In this document: positions 33,065 through 44,000 of the stretch, piece by piece
Layout of the letters: each line of letters begins with the position of its first letter
Position numbering within the stretch: the first letter of the stretch is position 1
NCBI GenBank assembly: GCA_963576565.1
Contig: OY755039.1
Coordinates: 135,449,369 to 135,513,368 of the forward strand
Origin: Aspidapion aeneum
Lineage: Eukaryota > Arthropoda > Insecta > Coleoptera > Brentidae
Length of the DNA stretch: 64,000 bases
Reading direction: 5' to 3'
Notes under the pieces: generated by a model
Databases searched by the model: none
The model's input: only the letters and a program-made list of their open reading frames with translations
Told to the model about the DNA's origin: nothing
Position numbers and translations under genes: made by a program

Positions 33065-34023
33065 AAAAATATAATGAGACACCCTGTACCTATTAGTCGC
33101 AATTGGGTACAAAATTGATAGGTATAATACATGACATGCTTCAACTTTTCGTTTTGGTACCCAAAGCGCATTTACGAAATTATACAGTTTTGTATTTTCA
33201 TGAATTAGGTTAGTGGGTAATTTTTTACCTAACTGCGACTAGAAGGTACAAGTAGATTTAGCAGTTAGGTGTTTTTTTTATTTAAAAAGTTTCTTTATTC
33301 ATTTAACTAAATCAAGGTGTTATTCATTTAACTAAATCAAGTGTTACCTAAATCATGCCTTTGTATCAAACATTGAACTATGCCCAAAGGGTAGAACGGT
33401 GCGTTTCTACAACCATTGAGTGATGGTGGGGGAGGGGACAGGGAGAAGAGAACTAGTAAAATAGTGTTGAAAAAAATCTTAAAGCTTGTGCAGAAATAAT
33501 TTTTGATATCGGTCTATATTTGTGAAAGTTATAGCTATTAGTAATAAAGAGGGTAGGGAGAAGAGAAGAAATGAAAGACTAAAAATAAAAACTAGAATTA
33601 AATGGCTTTATTTTAAAATATCAAATGTAGATGCTAAAATAGTCTGACAGTTTATGGGCACCTAAGCTCACACTAGGTACTCTGTCGTCATAAGCAAAAA
33701 CACATTAAGGATATTTGATATTTCACAGTCAGACAAGCTCAGATAATATATTTTGAATAGAGTGTTAAAGTTTTTGCAAAATCAGTTGGACAAAAGTTAA
33801 AGCCAACCATCGGCATATCCTTTAAAGAAAGTGACATGGGCGGCGGTAGATATACTCATGAATATTATTTCATTTAATTATGGCGTAAACTAAAGAAATA
33901 AAAATGGATCACTGATTTATTTTCTAACTCTGCATACTGCCGACTAAAGGGGTCCCGAAACGAACACCTGAAAGCAATTAAAAGCCTATCTCAAAAAAAT
34001 CTGCCAATCAGGTGCCGGCTACC
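33065..34023. other. non-coding stretch with a small duplication
   Basis: A 24-25-bp unit TTATTCATTTAACTAAATCA is tandemly duplicated at 33295-33343. Nothing else was recognised. Confidence 0.4.
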
Positions 34024-34180
34024 CTTTGTGCTCGGCCGCCAAGAGCCGCGCCTTTTCTCTGTCGGTAAAGTTGAAATTGTGCCGTCTATCCACCTGAGCT
34101 GGGTCGGTCAGAAAACAAGTACTTTGTGCTCGGACCGCCAAGAGCCGCGCCTTTTCTCTGTCGGTAGGGTTGAAATTATA
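34024..34180. repeat. 98-bp tandem duplication
   Basis: CTTTGTGCTCGG...GCCAAGAGCCGCGCC...TTCTCTGTCGGTA begins at 34024 and again at 34122. The second copy is partial (about 58 bp). It is the GC-rich exception in an AT-rich area. Confidence 0.8.
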
Positions 34181-34391
34181 CCAGGAAGATTTTATATGAA
34201 TTTGGATAACTTTTGAAGGGCACATTGAAGCAAAATTTCATGAAATCGATAGAACCCCGTATTAGGAGCATTTCAGGTGCAAAAACTATACCTTAGAATG
34301 TGAGCTATCAAATGTACCTACTGTGTTTTTGCTTATGAAGGCAGTGCTATAGTTATAGTGTACGTGTGAGGTAATCTAAGGTAATCTAATT

Positions 34392-34818
34392 AAAACTGAA
34401 ATATATTTCATTCAACTCCAGACTTAATTACCTTTCGTTTGATACCACACAAGCCATGTTTTGACTTAAATTCCAATTTTTGAAATCTACCCCCACCATT
34501 TTTTTAAAACTAAAATGTATTTAGTTTAACTCCAGACTCAATTACCTTTCGTTTGATATGACACACGCCATATTTTTACTTAAACTCTAATTTTTGAAAT
34601 CTACGCCCACTCTTTTATATGGCTTGTATTTTGTGGATTTTGTTCATTTTTAAATGGAACCATCTCGACCGAAAACTCAGCCAAGGTACCAAATTTCATT
34701 CAAATCGGACAAGCGGTTTTTGAGTTATGCGGGTTGGTCGTTACAGACAGACATACAGACAGACAGACACACATACAGACAGACATACACACACAGACAG
34801 ACAGACCGACAGACAGAT
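34392..34818. repeat. 114-bp tandem pair followed by CAGA microsatellite
   Basis: AACTCCAGACTTAATTACCT begins at 34414 and, with small changes, at 34528. Each is followed by TTTCGTTTGATA and later TTTTTGAAATCTACNCCCAC. Downstream come CAAATTTCATTCAAATCGGA and TTTTTGAGTTATGCG and a CAGACAGACATA-type microsatellite at 34745-34818. The order of these parts looks like one dispersed repeat. Confidence 0.65.
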
Positions 34819-34869
34819 GGCGCGAAAAAAAAGTTTCAAAATCATCTGAAACGCAAAGATATATAAACA

Positions 34870-34955
34870 TTTTTTAAATCGGAGCAACTTTTAGTTTTCT
34901 CGAAAAAATGAGGTTCACCATATACTACTATAGTATAGTGGTAGTGTAAACTAAA
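34870..34955 (+). repeat. dispersed repeat copy with small hairpin
   Basis: AAATCGGAGCAACTTTTAG, TTTTCTCGAAAAAATGAGG and TTCACCATATACTACT are followed by a short TACTACTATAGTATAGTGGTA hairpin. The same order recurs on the minus strand at 61165-61255. Confidence 0.65.
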
Positions 34956-36989
34956 ATAACACAGAATCAGAACACTCACAAATCTGACTTTTAGATTACT
35001 TAAAAACTTGGGTGCGCGTGTAAAAAACTCTCTATACCAACATAACGGATCTATAACTAAAAAAGATAAGAACAACAATACCACACCAAAAGGAATATTT
35101 TAAATATGTTTTCGTCTTTTAAAAGTCAGCTTACTGACCAAAGTATTTTTTTTTTCGTTTTTGGTACAGCTATTAGGAATATAATACAGGCTGATAATTT
35201 TAAATAAAACAGTTGTACTCAAAAGTATTTTTACTTATTTTTGTTTTCAAAAGCAGACTACATTTTGCATGTGATTTGCACACATATTTAACATGCGGGA
35301 TGTTCTGACTAATTTACGATCTTACACGAAATCGCAAAAAATTCTTCTGATTTCTCTGATTCAATTACACAAACTTCATGAAATATTTAAGCCTGTAATG
35401 TCGCAAAAAAGTGAAATATTTATGCGAAATTGTAAAAAATGTGTTTACGAGAAAAATTTCGCAATGTTGGTAGGCGCTATCGCATGAGAAACAAACTGAT
35501 GGTTTACTTCCAGATTGATTTGTTTTTTCCCTTATGTTTCAAATGATTGGTTTTATCGTCTTTTTCTTCCGTCCCTTCAATTCTCACAAACAAATTGTTT
35601 TAGGTTAAATAAATCTAGTTCTATAAAATATTCCAGTAAGGTTGCCTAAATCCCACGACCAACCACTTTTTAGTTTTTATTTTTTTTTCGTAAAAAGTTA
35701 TAACTCTAAGTAAATTTTTACCTTCCTAGCCCGCGCACAGACGGCTCATACATCTGATTTTTGGCCAAAAAGGGCTTAAGGTGAAATGCCCAAAAAGGCA
35801 GAAAGCTTAGTGGCAGTCTAAAGTAAAGAGTCTAGTAGGCCTGAAAACACATGAAACAAAACTAATAATACTTTTTGACAGGCGTCAGAGATGATTTATT
35901 TTAAATATTGTTTTCGTAGTGCTTGAAACGTAAAATATTGTCAATATTTTAATCCGTATTGGCAAATTTGTTTTTCCTTGTTTTACTTTTAAATTTAAGC
36001 GAATTTAAAATGGATTTGAGAGAGGAAGGTAAGTAGATTCCAGAATTGCTCATTTAATAAAAAACTGATGAATTACTTACACACAGTGAAAAATTTATTT
36101 ATGACATGTAAGAACCTGAAAAAAAAGCAAGAAATTTTGGATATGTCAGAGTAAAACTTTATGTCGGCTATAAACTGCCACCCAGAGATAAATTTTATTT
36201 AAAACTACACACATCCAGGATTACTACAGTAAAAAAAAATTCTGCGTCCATATGCGCCTCTTCGATATTTTGACATTGCTCCAGTGCTAACAGTTGATCA
36301 CAGCCACACAAAAGACAAATAAGTAAGGTATATACTTTTAATCAAATAATCATACTCTATAGTATTTTATCGCACTAAATCTGAATCTGATGTCGAAATT
36401 GCGTTAGCACGTCAAACTTTTTTTCTAACCTCAAAAAACTGGTAAAATTTTAGAAAATTTACAAAAATACCCAACGAAAAAATGTTTTTATTTTCATTTA
36501 CGACTGTGTTATCTGCATATATGTAAAAAAGCTGAATACAAATTTAATACCCCAATGGCAATTGCACATGTTTTATCTTCTTTTTTTCTCTCCCTTTTTC
36601 CAAAAAACTATCCACAGATCATGATTTAGAAAAATGAACCGATTGAAACAAATTTGGTACAGAGGGGCTTTTAAGGTCGCTGAATACGAATGTTTAGTCA
36701 GATTTTCAAAATTCAATATGGCGGCTCCAAGAAGGGTACAGACTTTCAAAACTTGGCAAATGCAATATGACATTCAATGTTTTTGAAAATCCTATCCAAC
36801 TTTTTTTCTTCATTAATATTAGATATTTTCCAAAATCATCTACCCACCTTTTTTTTTGGTCGGCTTTTTTCTGTACATACATAAGACTTAATGAAACAAT
36901 CATTTTAATATTTTTTTTAGTTTTTAAAATACCAACGTACGCCTATGATTAGTAATTCGAAAATTCTATATTTTTGGACAAATCAAGTA
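34956..36989. other. AT-rich non-coding stretch
   Basis: About 2 kb without a recognisable gene, tandem array or long inverted repeat. All open frames are short and without motifs. Confidence 0.4.
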
Positions 36990-38320
36990 ATTTATTGTCT
37001 ATATGTAAGTCTATTGTCAGATAGTTTTTAGGTCATTATATTATGAAAACTATAATATCCAATCATCTTCATATTCTCGTGAATAACATACTAAAAGAAA
37101 AAATAATTCCAAACAACTGGAAATAATCCATAACCATTATTCTACACAAGAAAGGCGATGGAGCAGACTTAAAAAACTATCGACCTATAACACTCCTCAA
37201 TGTAATTTATAAGCTTTTCCCGAAAATATTAACAGGTAGACTAACAACAAAATTTGACGGATATCAATCACAGCAAAGCTTTTCAGCCTTAATAACAGAC
37301 AAGAAAGAAGAACTGATAAAAATGCTAGAAGAATCATAACAAACACAGATGAAGATATTATGATCAGAATAAACCAAAAGAAAATAAAACAAGTAGAGGA
37401 ATATAAATACCTGGGACAAATTATTAAACTAAAAAAAAACACCAAACAGCTGAAATCAAATTAAAAAATAAAAAATATGATTTGTACCTCAAAACGAGTA
37501 TGTGTAGTAGTGTATAACCAATGTATGAAAGGGTTTTTCAGACCCTCAATGTTTCTGTGTTTGCAGGATGGTTTTTCCGTATTTTTCGCGAAAATTTGCC
37601 AATTTTCAGGTTTTGTTTCTTTATTCAGCAGAAACAAAAACTCAAATTTCTTCTTGAATGGTTGAAAAATCAAGTACTACTTTAATGTTAAAAGAATGTT
37701 CTCTTACAATGTGTTTCTATTTTTTTTTTATACGTTTGAAAAAAATTAGCCTTGATGATGAAGTAATTTAAAAAAACTTCGAAACGCGTCGGTAGACTTA
37801 TATAAAAAATAAAAAGAAGCTAGAACTCAATTTAGTTTTTTCTTTAAAACTTATTCAATTAAAATGAACCTTCTGGAGTTTTCAAATAATGTATATTATG
37901 TACTTACCCATGGATCCCAGAGCTGGACACTTATTACAAAATCAAACATGGATAAGGAAACAAAAGCCTAAAGATCAATGGAAAGACAAATTTTACATGT
38001 AAAGCTAACAGATAGAAAAAGGAATGAATGGATAAGAAATAAAACAAAAGTAAGGGATGTCAAAGGAGAAGTAGCAAAATTAAAATGAAAATTTACCGGT
38101 CATAATATCAGACAGAAAGACGATCGACTTAACAAATGTATTGTAAACTGGAGACCTTAGGAGGATAAAACAAGTAGAAGAAGACCCTAAATGAGATGCG
38201 CGGACGATTTGAAGAAACACGCGGGAACTAGATGGATGAACACGGCGACAGACAGAGAAGAGTGAAAAATATTGAGGGAGGCCTACGTCCAAAGATGGAT
38301 TGAGGAAGGCTAAATAGATA
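36990..38320 (+). pseudogene. decayed non-LTR reverse transcriptase, interrupted
   Basis: Around 37130-37290 the translation gives IILHKKGDGADLKNYRPITL, the conserved reverse-transcriptase phrase after the fingers region. Near 37373 is KIKQVEEYKYLGQII, which follows the FADD block in intact elements. After a ~400-bp interruption, 37890-38315 gives LTHGSQSWTL and, near the end, DREEWKILREAYVQRWIEEG, a C-terminal phrase familiar from insect non-LTR elements. There are many stops and frameshifts, and the palm region with FADD is deleted. The strand is clear, but assignment to the RTE or L1-like group is uncertain. Confidence 0.7.
37465..37870. mobile_element. ~400-bp insertion inside the decayed retroelement
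   Basis: This block separates the two retroelement pieces. It contains TTGATGATGAAGTAATTT and CTTCGAAACGCGTCGG (37752-37790), a phrase pair common near the ends of several insect elements, including Penelope-like ones. The ends are not fixed. Confidence 0.4.
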
Positions 38321-38431
38321 GATAGAACAGATAATATTTTCTTTAAGTTTAAAACAAGCAACGTACGCCTATAACCAGTAAATTTTTTATTTTTTTTTTG
38401 GCAAATTGAGTGAACTAGTTTATTATCAAGT

Positions 38432-39079
38432 CATTTTTAACCGGTTTTTATAAAAACCGGGAGTAAAATTATGCCTAAATTAGTTTTGGCCAAAAATTGG
38501 TTTCGGGAGCCCTCTGTGCCGCGCCGCGTAGAGAAAGAATTATTTTCGACGAAAATTTTTTTTTCAGATAACGACGAAAGTGTTTTTTGTGAGTATTTTG
38601 ACCTATCTTAGCAATATCGTCGTGATGTCTGTCGGTGTATGTGTGTGTGTGTGTGTGTGTCTGTGTGCATGTTTGTCCGTAACCACTAAAACGATTTTCA
38701 TAAAATTTACAGGTAGAATCGAGGGGTGACTCGGTATTTCCTTTTGGTGTACAGGTTAGGGGAAATACCAGGAAATATTTGGGAAGTAATGGGAATTATA
38801 CTGGGAAATACCATTGAAGATACTAGAGGGGAAATACTAGGAAATAACATTGCTTGGGAAATACTAGGAAATACCATTGAAATTTGAAGAAATACCAGGA
38901 AATACCGTAGGTATTTCCTTTTGGTTTACAAAAATTGGCGATCGAGCCACCCATCGGATAAAATAGTGTTCGACACTCTAACGAGCTGATTTTGGTCAAA
39001 ATACATTAATGCTAATGACAGTTATCATTCTTCTGCCTGATTTGTTTTAACTTTAGTTTAAGGCCGTCACAGGTGAATA
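38432..39079. repeat. hairpin, GT microsatellite and GGAAATACC minisatellite
   Basis: ACCGGTTTTTATAAAAACCGG is a near-perfect palindrome at 38440. A GT run lies at 38638-38665. Between 38755 and 38915 diverged units of GGGAAATACCAGGAAATA occur in tandem, flanked on both sides by GGTATTTCCTTTTGGTNTAC. It is probably one dispersed element with internal repeats. Confidence 0.55.
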
Positions 39080-39885
39080 ATGTTGAGCAGCGGCGTAGCG
39101 TGGTTCAAAGAGCGGAGGGGGCAGAGGATTAAAAGGGCGCCAATTTTTTTTTATGTAGAAATAAGTATCAAATTAAAATAGCTTACGACTTTTTTTATTA
39201 TTGTTAATTAAATTGCTTATATTAACAACAACGAAAATAAAGATTTTAGAAAACTAAAATTATTGAACAAAATAAGGCGCCAAAATTTTCGGGAAAAATG
39301 GGACCAAATACAAAAGTTAGTTTCAAAGGTATTTAAGCGCCGCAGTTAGTTAGTTCCGTAGCTAGGTATTTTTGTGTAGGAAAACAATAAACTTGGCGCC
39401 CCCTTACCTAAACCCTTACTCCACGAAAATTAAAAATAGGTAATAATACTTTGCGGAAAAAACGCGTAAACTAAAAAAAAACCACTAAAAAATTTAAAAA
39501 AAATTTTGTGGTAGGCGAAAATTTAAAAAAAAATTAAATCAACACAGAAACAGTTTGTATAAATTCCGCCGCAGGCGAAAATTTAAAAAAAATTAAGTAT
39601 CTGAACAAAAATGGCACCGTAATAGAAAACTTGTAGATTTAACGAAAAAAAGAGTTTTTTTTCATTTTATTTTTTTTTTATTTTTTTTTATTTGTCAAAC
39701 ACACTGTGTTTTTTTTTATTACAATCTAGTCAATAAGACTAATTAGCAATTTTGTTTTAACTTAATTTACTAGAAAAGTCAGATTTAAACTTAGGGTTCA
39801 CTCAACAGTTCTCCCCGCTTTGTTTAGTCTGTAACTCACAATTGTGTTGTGTTTATAGCATTATTTTGTTTTATGTGTAATTCAC

Positions 39886-40440
39886 TTAGTTTACTAGCTC
39901 AAACGGCTTCACTCTTTTTAGTCGTCGAACTAGCATAGTATTGTCTAGAAGCTGAATTGCTTCCACATTCACATGCCGATGGAGTCTATCTTCATGGCTT
40001 TTTGCGTACTTTTTTATAGTCTCTGCTACAGTTTCGATTTTTAGATCTCGATGAACGTCACTATTTCGAACGTACCAAGGTGCATTCACAATGTTTCTTA
40101 ATACTTTATTTTGAAATCTCTGTACAACTAGAATGTTACTCTCTTTAGCACAACCCCATAGTTGAATACCATATGTCCATACTGGTTTCAGTATTTGTCT
40201 ATAAAGCAGTAACTTATTATGAATTGTTAAATTGGACTTCCTTCCAATTAGCCAGTTCATTTTTCTATACCTTATCTCAAGTTCTTCTTTTTTTTTCTTA
40301 ACATGTGCTTTCCAGCGCAATTTGGTATCAAGTGTCATACCTAGATATTTTGCCTGATTCGAATATGGTACTGGAATGTTGTTAATTGTTATTTGTATGT
40401 GATTTATATTTTTGTTTGTAAAATCAACATGAATTGATTT
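39886..40440 (-). CDS. Jockey ORF2, C-terminal part
   Basis: This is the downstream remainder of the Jockey ORF2 after the BEL/Pao insertion. It starts in frame at the GATTT target (reads KSIHVDF), continues through the YLGMTLDTKLRWKAHV block behind the reverse-transcriptase thumb and the KPVWTYGIQLWGCA block, and reaches a natural stop at 39886. It has no internal stop. The same coding line continues at 47533 on the other side of the LTR element, where the reading ends LNETKS. A frame opened from the adjacent LTR (to 40509) is an artefact of the insertion. Confidence 0.85.
   Translation of the reverse strand, partial: KSIHVDFTNKNINHIQITINNIPVPYSNQAKYLGMTLDTKLRWKAHVKKKKEELEIRYRKMNWLIGRKSNLTIHNKLLLYRQILKPVWTYGIQLWGCAKESNILVVQRFQNKVLRNIVNAPWYVRNSDVHRDLKIETVAETIKKYAKSHEDRLHRHVNVEAIQLLDNTMLVRRLKRVKPFELVN
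40436..40440. repeat. target site duplication GATTT (left)
   Basis: GATTT immediately before the left LTR; the second copy is at 47528-47532. A 5-bp duplication is normal for BEL/Pao integrases. Confidence 0.9.
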
Positions 40441-40853
40441 TGTGCGTGCAAGGGCTGAAAAATAACGGAATTTCCTTCGATAGGTCGCCGGTATTGGCTT
40501 CACAAGCACATTTAAAAATAAATGTCGGTATTGACGATTGAAAATGGAAAGTTACGATACATATGGAATTTTATATGAAAAGGCACCTACCTCGGACTCT
40601 CTTGCAGCTCCAGTCGACGTTTAAACGTCCAGTTTTTTCACCTCAAATTCACTTTTTTCGGGAACGTGATTTTGCTAGTGTCTTGTTGTGACGGTGGTTC
40701 TTTGCGCACTCATTGCGGCGCTGCTTCTCTTCCACGTGTCCGGTGCCGTGAAACCCCATATGCATATTTTAGAGCGCGAAAATTTAAATTATTTTAAACG
40801 CGCAGAAAAGGAAAAGAAAATGAAAATTAGGAAATTTCTTGCTTGCACCAACA
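40441..40853 (-). repeat. BEL/Pao 3' LTR, 413 bp
   Basis: On the plus strand it reads TGTGCGTGCAAGG...GCACCAACA, so both ends have the TGT/ACA form. It lies downstream of the gag-pol frame, which makes it the 3' LTR. By eye it differs from the other LTR at one base (40464 A, 47138 T). An open plus-strand frame inside it is fortuitous. Confidence 0.95.
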
Positions 40854-41055
40854 TTTTCCGGCCGCCAAAACACGTGTGTTTTTACTTAGTTAAGAAAAGG
40901 AAAGGAAAGAAAAATTAAATAGTATTCGCCTATTAGCAATTAAACGATACAATTTAACATTAACCCAAATATGCATTAGATAATGCATGTAAATTAAAAT
41001 TGAAAGAAAAGAAAAAATACTTAGAAAAAATTAAGAAAGAAAAGAAAATTTTGCC

Positions 41056-44000
41056 TTATGCGTCGGGCATAGGCAAAGGACATAGTTTCACTACTGGTCG
41101 ACGATATGTTCCTGTAGCTGTTTTAACGGTCACAACACGAATATGACCGTCTGAGCCAGGGTGTACGTCGACAATTCGCCCAACAGCCCATTGCAATGGC
41201 GGTTTTTGTTCATTCTTTACCACGACTAAAGTATTTAGTTTAATATTGTTAGAAGCCTCTGTCCATTTAGAACGCTGTTGCAAGGTGTTTAGGTACTCCA
41301 AGTTCCAGCGTTTCCAAAAATCGGACTGGAGCCTTTGCACCAGCTGCCAGCGGGACAGGGTGTTCAACTTGGAATCAGAAAAATCGGGCTCTGGTACGGA
41401 ATTCAACGGTTCCAGGGTAAGAAAATGACCAGGGGTCAGTGGAAGAAAGTCATTCGGATCCATACTTTGGGCATACAGAGGCCGGCTGTTTAGTATGGAT
41501 TCGACCTGACACAAAAAAGTAAAAAACTCTTCATAGGTTAACCGTTGCTCACCTATTACACGTTTTAAATTTGCCTTGGTGGATTTAACTCCTGCCTCAG
41601 CTAGTCCGTTTAGGTGCGGACTACCAGGACTTGAAAAATGCCAGGTAATTTTTAGACTGTGACATGCTTCCTGGGAGAACTGTTTGAGTAAACGATCAGC
41701 TCCCAAGAACGCGCTACCACAATCTGAGTAAATGTCAGAGATTCTTCCTCTTCTTGCCACAAATCTCTTAAAAGCCGCAAGAAAGGTAGGGGTGGAAATA
41801 TCGGAGGTAAGTTCTAGGTGAACTGCCTTTGTTGCGGAGCAGACTAAGACAAGAATATAACCTTTGGATACCTTTGCACCTCGGTACTTTCCCATTGTAA
41901 TTGGAAAGGGACCACAATAATCTATGGCAACATGTGAAAATGCCTTTACTTGAGAGATGCGTTGAGCAGGCAAGTTGCCCATGATTTGTACGGAAGGTTT
42001 AGGATTTAGTCGATAGCATAAAATGCAATGAGAAGTTACGCTCTCGATTGCATAGCGAGGGGAAAGGATCCAAAATTGTTGTCTCAAGAGGTAATGCAAC
42101 GTTTTTTGACCGGGATGACAGTACCTTTTGTGAGTGTACTCAATGACAAGTTGAGTAAGACGGTGAGAACGTGGTAAAAGTAAAGGGTGTTTTGCTGAAT
42201 AAGAGAGTTCGGAAGAATGTGGTAATCGACCCCCCACTCTTAAGCAGCCTTGTGTATCTAGAAAAAGTGAAAGTTTACGAAATTGTTTAGGAAGTAGCTT
42301 TGCGTCATTCAAACGTGAAATGAGATCAGCAAAGATGGAACGTTGAACATGCCGAACGAGAACAATAAGAGAATGTTGAAGTTCTACTTCGGTAATATTT
42401 TCGTTAGGATATTTAGATTTCTTTTCGGTAAGGCGAAAAATATAGGAAATTATGCGTTGAATTTTCTCTAGGGAAGAGTAACGAGAAAGAAAAGTATCAA
42501 GCATGTGTGGTTCAACTGTGCATGTTTGAAATACTGATTTTCGTTCTTCCAGAATAACCTCGCTTTCCGGAGGGTCTGGACAGCGAAAATCATCAGGCCA
42601 GCTCTCTTTTGGTAGCCTAAGAAAACAAGGACCTTCCCAATACAAGTCATGTTTGACAAGTTGATCAGGCATAAGACCGCGCGAAGCACAGTCGGCTGGA
42701 TTTAGCGCAGATGGAATATATTTCCAGGCCGTAGGAGAAATGGTTTCTTGAATGTGACAGATACGGTTTGCCACAAACGTTTTAAACCTGTGAGGTGAAG
42801 CCGCCAACCAGCATAGAACCACTTGGGAATCACACCATGCACAGAGTTGGTTGAAGTTAAGAATATCTGAATAAGTATTTCGAATAAAGGAAATTAGGTC
42901 GCAAAGTAAAGTGGCACCAAGAAGCTCCAGTCGCGGAAGACTGACTGTTTTCACTGGTGCGACCTTAGATTTGGCCATTACAAGAAAGGTATGGATTTCT
43001 CCGGATACTGACTCCATTCTGAAATAGACCGTAGCCGCGTAACCTATCATAGAGGCGTCTGAAAAGCCGTGAAGTTCAATGCTACGTGGTTGATCAATGG
43101 AAAGGCGTCTAGGTAAATGAATATTTGAAAGATTTGGAAGTTCGGTTCGAAATTGATTCCAAACATTTACGATATGCGGAGGAGGCTGAGAATCCCAGTC
43201 CAGCTTCTCCTTCCACAGATCTTGCATGAGATGCTTTGCAAGTAAAGAAACGGGAGAACAGAAACCTAAGGGATCAAAAATTTTCATGATTTGAGATAAG
43301 ATACCTCGCTTGGTGCATGGTTTATCTTCTGGTACGACCAAGTAGGTAAACGAATCTGAGATAGGATTCCATTGGAGACCTAATATTTTTACAAAATTAG
43401 GTTCGGATTTGTCGAAACGAATGGACATTTGTGTTTCTGATTCTGAGAATGAGGAGAGAAGTTCCGGACTGTTGCTCGCCCATTTTTTAAGTTCAAACCC
43501 TCCTAGGCGCAACAGGGAGATTAACTCCGACTGAAGTTCTTTGGCAGAGGCCACAGAATCCTGCCCAGTGAGCACGTCGTCGACGTAAATGTCTTTAAGA
43601 AGCACCTTGGAAGCATTAGGATACCTTTCAGACTCAAGTTTAGCTAGTTCTTGTATAGTACGAATAGCTAAGTAAGGTGATGACTTAAGTCCATAAACAA
43701 CTGTTCTTAAGGAGTAGGTTTGGACAGGATCATCCTCAGAAAATCTCCATAGAATATTTTGATAACGCGTGTGTTCAGGAATAATTAAAATCTGTCGGAA
43801 CATTTTTACTATGTCAGTAACAAAGGCTACAGCATGAATTCGAAAATTAAGTAAAATTTCTCGGACATCATTTTGCAGTTTAGGACCTGCGCACAACGTC
43901 TCGTTGAGTGAGACACCTCTGGGACTACGTTGAGACCCATCAAAGACCACTCTTATCTTCCCAGTGTTCCAGACACTGTGATGAGGGATAAAGTAGGAAT

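Noticed and set aside
34745..34818. CAGA repeats as a regulatory element
   Set aside because: Simple microsatellite at the end of a dispersed repeat; no evidence of regulation.
40688..40918. Plus-strand frame repeated at 47362-47544 that could look like a duplicated small secreted protein
   Set aside because: Both copies lie in the BEL/Pao LTRs, opposite in strand to the element genes; duplication is explained by the LTRs.
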